A program made the position numbers and the translations under genes. A stretch of 64,000 nucleotides of DNA from Acanthamoeba sp. SK_2022b (taxonomy: Eukaryota; Discosea; Longamoebia; Acanthamoebidae): the NCBI GenBank assembly GCA_027943245.1, contig JANDJZ010000055.1:106343-170342 (forward strand), in the 5' to 3' direction. The notes beneath the pieces are model-generated. The model worked only from the letters and a program-made list of their open reading frames with translations, searched no databases and was not told the DNA's origin. Positions 1 through 11,566 of this stretch are shown piece by piece. Numbering within the stretch: the first letter of the stretch is position 1; each line of letters begins with the position of its first letter.

Positions 1-12
1 ACCATCGATCAG

Positions 13-2836
13 ATGTTTTCGCTATTGCTCTACACCCGACCTGGCCAACGTCTGCCTGCGCTGACCGTGCCCGTCTCCTGTCTCGCCAACGTGGCTGACC
101 TGATCATCGAGAGAGCCGCGGAAGACACGTCTTTCCCGGACTTCCCCAGCACGCTGAAGATGCCCCTGCCGCAGCCCGCCGCGGCAGCTCTGGCCGCTGT
201 CGCCCAGCTGTGCGTGACCGAACCGGTCGCCTTTGGTGATCTGGAGCGAGTCCGCAAGCTGGCCTCGGACCTGGTCGAGCAGCTCTCCGCGCCGCAGGTC
301 GTCAATGACGTTCAACTGCCCGGCTACGACGCGATGATGCGCCCCATCTCAGCACTCATCAAGTCGTCGTTGCCGCTGCTCATTGCAGAGCACTCCTCTG
401 AGCAGCTCGACCGTTTGCTGATGCCCAGCGTTCAGGTCTGCCACTACTGTGCCTACCTCAACAAGCTCCAGGTAATCGTCACGCAGTTCCGAGAGCGGCT
501 TGTGGCCAAGAACCTGGCTGATGCGGCCGCGCATGGCTCCGGCGTTTACAACGAGCTTCTGCCCAAGGGATGCACGCTCATCGTGCCGGACTTGCCGTCG
601 TCGTCGTCGTCGTCGTCGTCGTCTTATGCAGCGGGGACCTCTGGGACTGATCCAGACAACTACTTTCCGAGCGACGTCGCAGCCCTCATTTCCAACAGGC
701 TCCACTGCCAGAGCGTTCCCTCCGATGTGGTGTCTGCAGCATCACACATGCTCGCTTCGTCGTCTCAGGCTGCTTCCCGCTCCGACACTCGCGCCGAGGT
801 CCCGCGAGGCCTCCCCAACATCGGTAGCACTTGCTTCATCAATACCGCCCTGCAGCTCATCGCCGCATCGCCCGAGATCTACGACCTCGTTTCGGCCGCA
901 GCGGCCACAGCGGGAAACACGTCCTCCGACCCATCGTGGCACCGCCGCAAGTCCTCCGACGCGCTCCTGTGCTGTCTGCACAACGTCTTCTCCGCTATCT
1001 GGGACCGTTCGCCGGCTCAGGAGCTGGTCGCCCACAACGCATGCAAGCAGCTCCACGCGCAGATGGCGCTCCACACCGACCTGTTCCCGAAGTGGCAGGA
1101 AGGGGACGCGAACGAGTGGATCTCGGCCCTGATCGGCCTGCTGGAGGAACACAAGGTGCTGGCCCCGTTGCAGGCCATGCGCCAAAACGAAACGAGCTGC
1201 TCGTTGTGTGGAAATGTCTCCTTGTCTGCGCCCTATCGCGCCGTGGCCTCTCTCCCGATCGACCTCCCGGCTTGGGAGCTTGGGCATGAGATCCTCCAGT
1301 TCGAAGACTTGTTTAGGCGGTCCGTCGAATGGGCCGTGCGCGAATGGTAAACTCTCTCTCTCTCTCTCTCTCCCTCTCTCATACATACACATATCACTCG
1401 ACAGAGGAGCAAGCGGCGCTGCTCGAGAACCAAGAGAAACTCTCTCTCGGCTTGTTTAATCCCTCGCAATTGGTCCCCCCCCTAACTTCTGCCCTATTCC
1501 AACCTCAGGACTTGCGACTTGTGCAAGATGGCGGAGGGTAAGTGCCGAGTGCCCTTCCTTGAGCGGCCGCCATACGTGATGTGCAACTTGGTGCGATTCC
1601 ACGAGAACGGAGCCACCAACATGGCCAGAGTCTTGCCCTCCCGAACGCTTGACTTTAGCCCATTCCTGGCAGCTCCCACTTCAGCCGATTCCGCCACCTA
1701 CGAGCTCATTGCGATTGGGGTATAGGTTTCCTCCTTGGCTGAGCTATCAAGAACCAGCGACTGACCGGCCATGTTTTTCCTCGATGGTGATTCGTGTGTA
1801 TGCTCCAGCACTACCAGAACATCCCTATCAGACACTGGAAGGCTCAGGTCTGCTGCGGTCCTGAGAAGAGATGGTACACGGTCGACGACAAGAGCGTTTC
1901 AGCATGCGCGTCCCTCCCTTGGACCAACCCCTCGCCATCAGCAACGATCCTGCTCTACAAATTCGTCGAGGCGCCTCTCCCAACTGAACACACTGTCGTC
2001 GAGCCCATGCAGGCCACCGAATCCAGCGCGCCCGCCGAACCGGGCAGCCGGGCTGCGCAGGACAGGGAGCTGCCTGCAGTGGCCCCGTCGCCATTGAGCC
2101 CGTCTCAACCAGCCGACCAACCATTTTCAGCGCCCGCCTGGCCACAGCCTGTGGCCAAGGAGACAATCGCAGAGCAAGCGATGGAGCCACCTGTGCAGCC
2201 CACTCTCGAGAGTGCAGCATCTCAACCAGCAGCTTGGCCGGAACAACCACTTCCCTCCTCCAGCCCGTCACTTACATCACCAGCCCCGCAACCTGTGCCG
2301 ATTCCGTCAGCTCAGCCCTCTGCCATCGTGCTCTCGATGCTTCATATCTCCGTTGCACGGGCCGATATCACACCAGCAATGATCCAAGACTGGCTTCAGA
2401 CTCGTTTAAGTCTGGAGGCTTCCAGCGTCAGCCCGGCAGCATCTGGCCGCGGCTACTTCGTGGAATTCTCAGCACCGGTTCAGATCCAGGTCGACCTATT
2501 CGAGAACCCCCCCAAGCTTCAGCGGGGTCTGGTAAGCAGTCCTCTCTCTGCGTTTGTCTATTATGTACTTTCTTTTTAACAGAACCTCTCAAGGTCACGA
2601 TGTCGCGGTTTGTAACCATGGTCGTCGGTACGCCACCACAAATCAACGAGAAGGGCTTCGAGAACATTCTTCAGGACGAGTTCGACGAGGGAACTGTGCT
2701 GGCTTTCCTCTTGCGCTCTTCTGATGCTCTCGTTGCGTTTTCATCGCAAGAGGCCAAGGACGAGGCAGTGAAGCTGCGTAAGCTGGTAATTGCTGCCGTG
2801 CCGTGTCAAATTGTGGACTTGACAGTCTTGCATTAG
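13..2836 (+). CDS. Ubiquitin-specific protease (USP/UBP, C19), 5' end possibly outside window
   Basis: A cysteine deubiquitinase that would cleave ubiquitin from proteins. Proposed exons 13-1346, 1509-1719, 1809-2531 and about 2594-2836 give about 836 codons. The Cys box GSTCFINTALQ carries the nucleophile at about residue 274. A split zinc-ribbon is formed by CSLCG and, across intron 1, by WTCDLCK. The His box GHY is created exactly by splicing exon 2 (ends IAIG) to exon 3 (starts HYQN) and is followed by WYTVDD. The Gly-His junction and the WTC junction both support the splice sites. Downstream come a Pro/Ala/Ser-rich linker and a C-terminal segment I do not recognise. A (TCG)n tract at about 598-623 encodes poly-Ser. 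The frame is open back to base 1, so the true start may lie upstream. The exon 3/4 junction is the least certain. Confidence 0.82.
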
Positions 2837-3583
2837 GGGGGATCTCTAAAAATCCAACCACTCCAACTCAAAGGCCCATCCATAAATATAAAAACCCTGT
2901 CCTTGATTGCCTTCAGAACTGGTGGACCATCCACTGGCCACTGCTTCAGGTCTCATCTCTGGTTGTGAAGCTTCTCCTGGGCTTCAAAAGTGCGGCATAA
3001 ATGTTGGATCCAAAGTAACTCTGACTTTTTATTGACAATATACACTTTTTATACAAATGTAATGAAAAAACAGTGAAAAAAAGTACAAGCCCTCAAAAAA
3101 CAGCGCCAATATTCAGTACTATTCTGAGTGGGTATCCCTCATTCCACACCCCCCTTTAGTGTCTCTCAAGTTTTGCAACAAGTCACATTTTGTTTCTCAC
3201 CACCTCCACAACAAAATCATTGGGCCACATGGTGTGCAGCAATCTCTCTGTGATGTCACCAACCTCTCAGACTCATTTCCATTGACCCTGCTCACCAACC
3301 TCAGCAATGTCAACAACCCATTCTACATTGACGTCCAAGCCAAGTCCAATTCAGACTCTGACCACCACGGTGGGGTTAGGGCAGCCGCGGTGGTTGGTAA
3401 TAGTGATGTGAAGACTCCGGCGGATAGATTTCTAACGAATGGGAAGCAATATGAAAGCGCGAACATTGTTCGTTGGTTGTGGGTCGTCTAGCTGCGGTTG
3501 CTCTATCATTCATGTGTTGTTGCGGGGCTTAAGCCTGCCCCATTGGTCGATCGTGCATAACGAACTGGAACAACTGGCGTTAA
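2837..3583. other. Intergenic, includes CpG-poor low-GC block
   Basis: No convincing gene. Bases 2837-3363 are AT-richer than the flanks and contain only three CG dinucleotides that I can find (2993, 3103, 3332), against dense CpG in the neighbouring genes. The 110-codon open frame at 3159-3491 has no recognisable motif. CpG-rich sequence resumes at about 3364 and leads into the promoter of the next gene. Confidence 0.6.
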
Positions 3584-3589
3584 TATAAG
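3540..3589 (+). promoter_or_regulatory. Inverted CCAAT plus TATA-like box
   Basis: CCATTGG (inverted CCAAT) at about 3540-3546 and TATAAG at 3584-3589, about 39 nt before the ATG at 3628. The spacing fits a TATA-driven promoter with a very short 5' leader for the secreted hydrolase gene. Confidence 0.5.
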
Positions 3590-3627
3590 CCGTTCATTCT
3601 GCTCCCGTCACCAAACGTTAGTGAGCC

Positions 3628-6610
3628 ATGGCGCACACAAGCCCTCTGGCTCTGTTCCTACTCCTCTTCGTGGTAGTTCTCAGCACAACAGGTGCCACGT
3701 TTCTCCTTACTTCTGCTCGGTAGTTGCGTCTCTTTGACACCGCTCATCTCTTGTTTTCAGACGCCGCTGTGGACTTCGGCTACCCCAGCAAGTGCTTCTT
3801 CTCCCTGGCTCAGTCTTCATCTGGCGTTTGGTGGTTCATTGACCCCAATGGCGAGCGGTTCTACTCTGCGGGTGTCTCAGTTGTCAGCTACGGCGGCAAC
3901 ACATCAAAGAACAGTACGCCTATCCCACCAGCTCTTCTGTCTCGTGTCTTTAAGTGTTCCAGTTAATTAATAACCTGCAACCGTGGCTCACGACAGACAC
4001 CAACCCGTACAACGACGCAGTAACGGCTAAGTTCAACAAAAACCAGACGGCCTGGGCCGAGTCGGTCGTCGATCGCCTTTCGTCCTGGAACATGAACACC
4101 ATTGGCCCGTGGTCGGGCGACATCATGGGCACCATGGGCATGCCGTGGACCAAGATGCTCAACCTGGGCACCGGCTATAGCTCCTCCTTCGCCAATGGCC
4201 TGTTCCCAGATGTGTTCGACCCTGCCTGGGAGGAGAGCGCGCGTCAGATCGCGGCCAAGTTGTGCACGCCGCTCCGCAACGACCCCACCCTGCTGGGGTA
4301 CTTTACTGACAATGAAGTACGCACACAAACCCTCCCCCGAATGACAGCCTGGAACCCTCGTTTTCCGTCCTTGGGTTAATGCATTGCGCAAATCTACAGC
4401 TGTACTGGGGCCCTATTGGTGGTGGAGGTGAAACTCGAGTCGCCGGCACCATGCTCGACCAGTTCCTTATCAGCCTCAACAGCACCGCCCACGGCAACAT
4501 CCGCGCTGTGTCATTCCTTAAGGAGCGTTACGCCGACATTGAGCAGCTCAACAATGCTTGGTACCAGTTTTTTTCAAAGCAACCCTTCTCAGCCCCGTTT
4601 GGTGCATCCCTGACCGAGTTTCACGACTAAAGGAACACCTCGTATGCGAACTTCGAGACTATCAAGAGCATTCCCACGGCCACCAGTGGAGCCCACACAA
4701 ACGACTCGAGCGACTTCACGTACATCGTGTCGCGTCAGTACTTCAATGTCACCCGCACTGGTACATTCACTGGGTTACCTTACCTTGATGATTCCTAATG
4801 CGACCATTATTCTTACTCACGCAGTCATCAAGCAATACGACCCGCACCATCTGCTGCTGGGAGCCAAGTTCATGTCCGTACCGTCCCTGTCAGTGCTGCT
4901 GGGCAATGCCGACTTCCACGACGCCATCTCCATCAACTACTACCCTAGCTCGAGCGAGAAGTCAGGTCCGCCCAGCGCCAAGATGCTCAACTGGTACACC
5001 AAAGTGGGTGGCCGGGTGCCCTTCATCATCTCCGAGTTCTGCTACCGCGGTCTTGTACGTTCCGCCGAGCCAGCCTCCGATCAGCCGCATTCACCCTGAC
5101 CGCTGAGCAGGATTCAGGATTACCCAACACCAGAGGCGGTGGCCTTGCCGTTCCGACGCAGGCCGACCGTGGCACAGGCTACAGGAACTTCACCACCCTC
5201 CAGGCCCAGTCTCCTGCCGTTGTCGGACTCCTCTGGTTCCAGTGGTTCGATCAGCCTGCTGCTGGGCGTGCTGGCGACGGCGAGGATAGCAACATGGGCC
5301 TTGTCAGTAACAATGGTGAGGCTTATATCTCTCACTCTGACTCTGGCCTACACCAAATGACATTCGTAATATCCTCACAGACACGGCATGGGAGGGACTG
5401 ACCAACTGGGTTACGACCACCAACCCTACCTTGCCTGACGTGCACGAGAGCGCTCCATCAGGCCTGCCAGCGGCTATGTGCCTCAGTATGCAACCACTCT
5501 TCGTTTCTGCCTGGTATTGATGGCAACGCTCACTCGGACAAACTCCAGGCGCGTTGACGTGCCCCAACGATTGCTCGGGCAACGGGTGTTGCAACAACCA
5601 GACCGGCCTATGCACGTGCTACCCAGGCTTTAGCTCGCTCGACTGTTCGACAGACAACTGTACGCACTCCAGGCTGCCGCCCTGCCCCTGGCGGGGAACC
5701 TCGCGATCGTGTGATGCTTACCTGTGGTTTGTGATCACGACAGCCCAAATCTCCATCAAGTCGTTTGGCGATTCTCTGGACACGAAAATGTGGAAGACCT
5801 ACACGACCACCTGGAGCAGTCAGGTATTCAAGGCCTCGGAAGTGTCCGTGACGGAAGATGGTGTCCTCAAGCTGGCCATCACGCCCTGCAACGCCACTTC
5901 GCCCTGCGGCTCGGCTCCTGGAAGTGGCCACTCCTTTTCTGTCGGGAGCGTCATCTCGAAGTCTTCGGCCTTTGGCTACGGCTTCTACTCGGCGGTGATC
6001 AAGGTGCCCTCTACCACTGGCTTCAATGTGTACTTCGAGGTACGGGCGCAAGCTGCACAGGCAAAGTCACGCTTGATCTGCCCTCAGTTTTAACTCCAAA
6101 TCGTCAAACCCACGCGCCACGCAGCTGAACAGCCAGGCAACCCAGAATGACCTCATCAACATCCGCATTGCTAGTAACGACTCGCGCGCTCTACTGGGCT
6201 ACAAGCATAACAACAATGGAGTCAACGAGTGGTTCGATCTCCCCTTCGCGAACACTGGCAGTGGGTTCCACAACTACTCCATTCACTACACGCCCGACTT
6301 CTTCGCCTTTTACTCTGACGGCGAGCTCCTGGCTTATTTCAACGAGTCCATGGTCTCGGCTGGCCTGCCCAACACCACCATGGCCCTTTGGTTCTACGTG
6401 TCGGCTTCGACGTCAGCGGCACTTGTGAATGAGGCCATCTTGGTGGATTCCGTCTACTATCGGGTGGAGGGCACCAACGAGTGCCCCGGAAGCGACAACG
6501 GCGGAGGTGACAACGACCGCAGCACCGCCAGCCAACTGTCCGGTTGGTTGCTGGACCATCTCTTACCCCTCCTTAGTTCGCTGTCGCGCATGTACACTAA
6601 TATACATTAA
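3628..6610 (+). CDS. Secreted agarase-like glycoside hydrolase with EGF-like and GH16-like C-terminal domains
   Basis: Ten proposed exons (3628-3691, 3761-3913, 3997-4316, 4400-4560, 4633-4760, 4825-5054, 5111-5315, 5381-5485, 5549-6029, 6088-6610) give about 789 aa. Exon 1 is a signal peptide (ALFLLLFVVVLSTT). The catalytic part resembles agarase-like clan-A hydrolases: FIDPNGERFYSAGVSVVSYG, then GYFTDNE (candidate acid/base Glu), IISEF (candidate nucleophile Glu), and VGLLWFQWFDQP with GEDSN. Next comes a Cys-rich EGF-like segment (CPNDCSGNGCC...CTCYPGF), then a concanavalin-like GH16-type module (YGFYSAVIKVPS, NEWFDLPFANTGSGFHNY). The C terminus is hydrophobic, so membrane or GPI attachment is possible but unproven. 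The exon 9/10 junction is awkward: the best-looking donor (6040) breaks the frame, while a donor at 6030 keeps it. Likely role: polysaccharide digestion outside the cell or in food vacuoles. Confidence 0.82.
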
Positions 6611-6695
6611 ACCCACAAGCTGGCGGCATTGATTCTGTCAGAACCTCTCCTTGCGCTGGCGTTGCCAACTTGACAAAAAAAATCCACTGTACACT

Positions 6696-8339
6696 TTACA
6701 CTTCTTTGGCAGGAGGCAATGCCAAGGCCTCCTCGCCCGGCTTACCTTCCGCCTGCCTCACCAAGGCTGAAACGTCAACCTTTCTCCTCTTCACTCCTTT
6801 CACTCGGAACAGCAGCGCTGCGGAGACGACAATGCACAGAAAATTGGTGGCGAACAGGAGCAAGGAATAGCCGCCAACCTGAAGGGGGGGGGTAGTTTGT
6901 GTGGTCAGAGTAGAACGTCCACGTTGTTATTCAAATGAGAGCGTTGAGCGAGCCTTACCGTGTAGCTTTTGTGCCAGTCATCTGAAGCTGTCTCATTCGG
7001 CCAAAGGAATTGCATGAGGCCCAGCGAGATGTGCATTCCTGCGTTCGCGATCGGAGGCAGCAGCGAGGCGCTGATGGCCACACCCACAATCGGAGAGGAA
7101 GCCCCACCACCTGGAACCCCGCACACACCGCGGTACGCGTTATGTGAGCAGGCGGAACCTGCGGTGGAGCGAGTGTGTGCGTGTGGAGATAAGCCTATTG
7201 GCCCTCAAACCTGCGATGCCGACGGCCACAGCCACGCCTGAAGGTATGGCAATGCCCACGCCCGCCACGCTTGCCCAGTAGGTGCCTCGACTCTGATGGC
7301 AGATGAATAACAGAGAGATATTGATGAGCGAAACACTCTCAATCGATTGGTTGCTAGCTAGGGGGAAGGGGAAAGGAGAAAAGACCTCCTGCTCGTCGGT
7401 TTCCCACACGTCTGAGAAGGGTGAGGTGCCAAGCCCCCATAGAAAGCCGGTGATGAACACGAGCAGCATGGCCAAGAACTCGTTTACGAGGCCCCTCAGG
7501 ACCATAGGCCATTCCCTGATGGCCACCCCAAGCGCCACCGCTAGCGCACCCAAGGTTGGTTAGCTTGTGCACACGGCCGCGGTGGGTGGTGAGAGAGGTC
7601 GGCCGCGGGTCATTGCGTTACCTACGATGGGGCCCATAAGGGGCGAGATGAGCATGGCTGCTACGACAACGGCAGCGGAGTTGGTGGCGAGGCCCAGGCA
7701 TGCGATAACGGCCGCCGAGAGCACAAACACCAGGTAGTCGAAACAGAACACGTTCTGTGCCTCCACCAGCCGGCAGATTTCTTCCACCGAGTAGCGGTCC
7801 GTTATCTTAAGGCTGCCCACAGCAAGCCCAACACACACCACGGTAGTGGAGGTGAGCAAGCACTCGAGATTGCTTGTGTTCGTTTTTTTTTTTTTTTTTT
7901 TTGTTTTGGGGGGGGAATGGTGTTAAGACGCACCGCTTGCGAAGGGGCTTTTCGCGCACGTTTATGCGCGGCATGGTGATGTGCAACGCCACAATGTCCA
8001 CTTGCCCAAAGTCCTGCCCCACCTAAATACCGGCGATGGCGACGAGCAGAAGGAGAAGAGGGAGCAGGAGGAGAGGAAGAGGTTGTATGTCTTGGCGAAT
8101 CGTTCAGTCTCTGAATCATAAATGGGAGGAGAGCATACGCCAAGGGACTGCAGAGCATAGAAGCACTTGCCCGTGGCCTTGGGGGTGACGCGGAAGATCA
8201 CCAACTTTTCTCGTTTGCCATCGAACACGCACAGGCCATAGACGAACGGCAGGCCGCGCACGGTGTGTATGATGTGTTTGGTGCGCGCCCTGTCCTTGAG
8301 CGAGCTGTAAGGCAGGATCACCTGTACCTGCCGCGCCAT
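6696..8339 (-). CDS. DUF389 family multi-pass membrane protein
   Basis: On the minus strand the start codon is at 8339-8337 (MARQVQVILPYSS), with an alternative upstream start near 8366; the stop is at 6698-6696. The N-terminal soluble part spans two exons and ends REKPLRKR. The third exon carries the DUF389 hallmark: DRYSVEEI, then SAAVIACLGLATNSAAVVV and AMLISPLMGPIVGNAM. Further exons supply AIREWPMV..FLAMLLVFITGF, GIAIPSGVAVAVGIAG, VGVAISASLLPPIANAG and a last membrane span before a short basic tail ending KEV. Several hydrophobic helices are clear. The molecular function of DUF389 proteins is not established; transport has been suggested for the family. It is divergent from the antiporter gene, so the two may share a promoter. 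Confidence 0.8.
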
Positions 8340-8687
8340 GGCGAGGGAGTCTGGTCTTGCGTTCAAGAATGGAGGTCACGCAAGCCCCGAGCCCCGAGCG
8401 CCTCAGTCACACCTCAGAAATTGGAGCCGAGTATCCTGACAGTGCAGTACACGTCAAATCCAACAATGCCACGGCAACGCTGCCCCAATTCTCCTGAGAA
8501 GGCACCTGCCTTCCACGGAAGTCCGGCCCGGATTTGGTAATGTAAGAATTCCTTCGCGGATTTCTTCGGTTTGCTTCGCGTTCGAAGATAAGGTGGATTG
8601 AATCTCTTGCTCGCACAATGACAGTCGGGTATTGGGGGGCACACTGTGAAATCGATCTCGCGTCAAGAGCCTGCTTGTGCCCGGGGT
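8340..8687. promoter_or_regulatory. Shared divergent promoter region
   Basis: The only spacer between the minus-strand DUF389 gene (start 8339) and the plus-strand antiporter gene (proposed ATG 8688). It must contain both promoters and 5' leaders. I see no clear TATA box and no protein-like frame. Confidence 0.4.
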
Positions 8688-11280
8688 ATGGGCACAGAGT
8701 TGATTCCAGAAGATGCCCCCTTCTACTGGCTCCACGCCTCGATCGCCATCTTTGGCATCTTCACGCTGGTCTATGGTCTCGGCGCCTTTGTCTACAAATC
8801 AAAGTTCTTCCTCTCTGAAGTTGTTATCGCCACTGTATGTTCTCAAGCTCAATAATCTCCTACTAGTTCTCCCTATTTACCTTTTTGGCTGGCAGGTCAT
8901 TGGCATTGTGTTGGGTCGTTTCGTGACAGGCTACTTGAGCCCGCTCAACCAATGGTCTGATCATTTTGACATTTTCTTGGAGATCTCCAAAATCGTCATT
9001 GGTACCTCCTTCATCGTGTTTTTGTTGTTGTGGTGTGTTGGCCCGTTTTCCGCTCTGTTTCGCACTTATTTATATTTGTTTGGTCTATTTTCTTAGGTCT
9101 GCAGCTGATGGCCACCGGGCTGGAGCTGACACCATCCTATTTGATCGGCTCAATGAGCTCGCTTCTGATCCTCCTGTTTCCTGTCCTCATACTCTCGTGG
9201 CTGGTGAGCGCCCTCTTCCTCTTTGCCATCTTCTTTGACACCCTTGACTTCTGGGAGTGCCTGTTGGTTGCCGCGTGCATCACGCCCACCGACCCTGTGA
9301 TCGCATCCGCAATCGTCAAGGGTATTCTTTTCTCTCGTTCTTATTATTTTATTTTATTTTATTTTTAATCACTAATATTATTTTTCATATCAGGCAAATT
9401 CTCGGAGAAGTACATCGCAGAGAACGTGAGGAACCTGATCGAAGCCGAGAGCGGAGCCAACGACGGCCTGGCGCTTCCCTTCTTCTATCTTCCACTCATC
9501 TTCCTGTCTTCGTCCTACGCCGGCAAGAGCGTCGGCGAAAAGATCGGCCTCTATTGGATCGTAGAGGTGTGGCTGTACCAGGTCACCACCTCCACTAGGC
9601 TCTTGTTTGGTTAGGTCTCTCGTTCAGGCGCTTCTGACATCACACGCACAATCACAGGTTATACTGATGTCAGTGATCGGACTGCTCGGGGGGGCGATCT
9701 TCGGCGTGCTGGCCATCCTCGCGGACTGGAAGAAGAGCATCGACAAGGAGAGCTACTTTGGCTTCAACCTCGCGCTTACGGCTCTGGTGCTGGGTGGCGT
9801 CGAGCTGCTGGGCGGCGACTCCATTCTGGCCGTCTTCTTTGCCGGTTTGTTGTTTCCTTTCTTCTCTCTTCTCACACACACGCTCTCTCTCTCTCTCTCT
9901 CTTTCACGCATTTACCTTTTGTCTGTAATTCAGGTATCGCGTTCTCTTGGAGCGGCCGCTACAGAGACAAGCTGCGAATCACCGAAGTCAACGACGCCGT
10001 CGATCTGATCACCACCTTCTTCTTCATCTTGATGGGCACCATCCTTCCCTTTGACAAGTGGGCGGACATTGGTAACCATTTTACAAGTATCCATATTCAA
10101 TTATTATATATATATATATATATATGTGATTTATTAATATCATTTGGCATCTGCAGGCATCGGGAAGCTCATTGGAGTGTCAACACTCTTGCTTCTTTTC
10201 AAGCGTCTGCCGTTCGTGATGCTGTTCAAACCCATCACCCAACAGATAAAGACGTGGAAGGAGAGCATATTCGTTGGGTGGTTCGGTCCCGTCGGTACAC
10301 AAGCCCTCCCCACCATCACCAGGCGTAGTACTGATATAATGGCGCAATTTGCGATATTTTTCTTTTTTTTCTTATAATGTCAGGAGTGGCAGGGCTCTTC
10401 TACTCGTTGCTGGCTTTTGAGGAGCTTCAAGACGCAAAATACTTCGACATCGTCTCCTTCATCATATTCTTCTCGGTCCTAGTTCATGGTACTACTCGCC
10501 GTCGCTTGATGTTGAGCCGAGGGCACCATCGAATCTATTAATTAATTAATTATTTTATTTTATTATTATTATTTATTATTACCCTTGCTATCTATCTCCA
10601 GGAATGACGGCAGCTCCCTTCTCCAAGATCCTCGGGTTCTTGGTGCGCAAGGACGCGAAAAGGAAGAGAAAGAAGAGCAAGCAGCACGAGGAGAGCGAAC
10701 AGCAGGAGAAGAACCAACGCCTGTCCGACGACACCGAGATGCAGGAGATGCAAGTCGAAAGAAGCTGGATGAAAACGAAGCCGAGGAAAGCGGCAAGTGG
10801 AGCGAGGAGGAGGAAGACACGGAGCAGCACTCGGGCGAACGAGGGAAGACGTACTCGGAGAAGGCCGCGCAAAGGCAGGAGCGAAGGAGGAAGCTGAGGG
10901 AGTTCTCTCTGTCCCTCGAGTGGGAACGGCGCCGCGAAGCGAAGCAGAAAGGCAAGGCCAAGGACGAGGAGAGCTTGACCCGGGAGGAGGACAGGCCCGA
11001 CGAGCCGGGGGAGGAGCAGGCCGGAGAGGCGGACGCCCAGGCAAGGGAGGCGAGGGAGAAGGAGCGAGAGAAAGAAGAAAACGACCAAAGGAAGAGGAGG
11101 GGGAGGCGAAGACGAGAAACGGTCGAGGAGGAGGAGGCGGAGGAGGTGGACTTTGAAAGCGTGATCCAGTTTCTGCGCTCGCTCTGGCGGCGGCTGATGC
11201 GGGAGGGCCTGGTGGGCGAGGAGGGCCCCGAGGGAAGTGCGCGTGGCAGCGCTCGCTCTGGCCCCTCCACCCAACGATGA
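8688..11280 (+). CDS. CPA1-type sodium/proton antiporter with long charged C-terminal tail
   Basis: Exons 8688-8834, 8896-9001, 9097-9321, 9394-9581, 9658-9844, 9934-10071, 10157-10294, 10384-10488 and 10602 onward join with matching phases. Most junctions restore a glycine. The membrane domain has about 12 hydrophobic segments and the CPA1 signature: LLVAACITPTDPVIASAIV, then NLIEAESGANDGLALPF, where the GANDG Asp is the expected ion-binding residue. The order resembles fungal plasma-membrane Nha1-like antiporters, which also have long hydrophilic tails. The tail (RKDAKRKRKKSK then highly charged E/K/R sequence) has a frame conflict: the frame leaving exon 9 stops at 10897, while a protein-like frame runs about 10760-11280 and ends FESVIQFLRSLWRRLMREG. 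A 44-nt intron (10754-10797) or a one-base sequence error would join them. Confidence 0.85.
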
Positions 11281-11442
11281 CTGTCCTCATATTGGAACCC
11301 AGATCCAGCACTCTTTGACACGGTTCCTCTCTCCCACTTGCGCGATGAGGTCATGGCACGGTGAGAAGCAGCAAGCGAAGTCCACGACGTAGGACCTTTA
11401 GCACGCCGGGGTCAGTGACCGATGAGAATGCTCATGGATGGT

Positions 11443-11475
11443 GTAACGCCGAACTCACGATGATCACGGCGTTAC
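11443..11475. repeat. 9-bp inverted repeat upstream of the DEP gene
   Basis: GTAACGCCG (11443-11451) and CGGCGTTAC (11467-11475) are perfect inverted copies with a 15-nt spacer, 92 bp before the ATG at 11567. It could be a protein-binding palindrome or an RNA hairpin. An AT-rich stretch with TTATAAAAAT follows at about 11516. Confidence 0.6.
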
Positions 11476-11566
11476 TGGAACCAGCGCAAACCACACGTAA
11501 TCGAAATAATGTGAATTATAAAAATAAACGTTAATCTAAGAAGGACAAAAGACCATCATTCCACAC

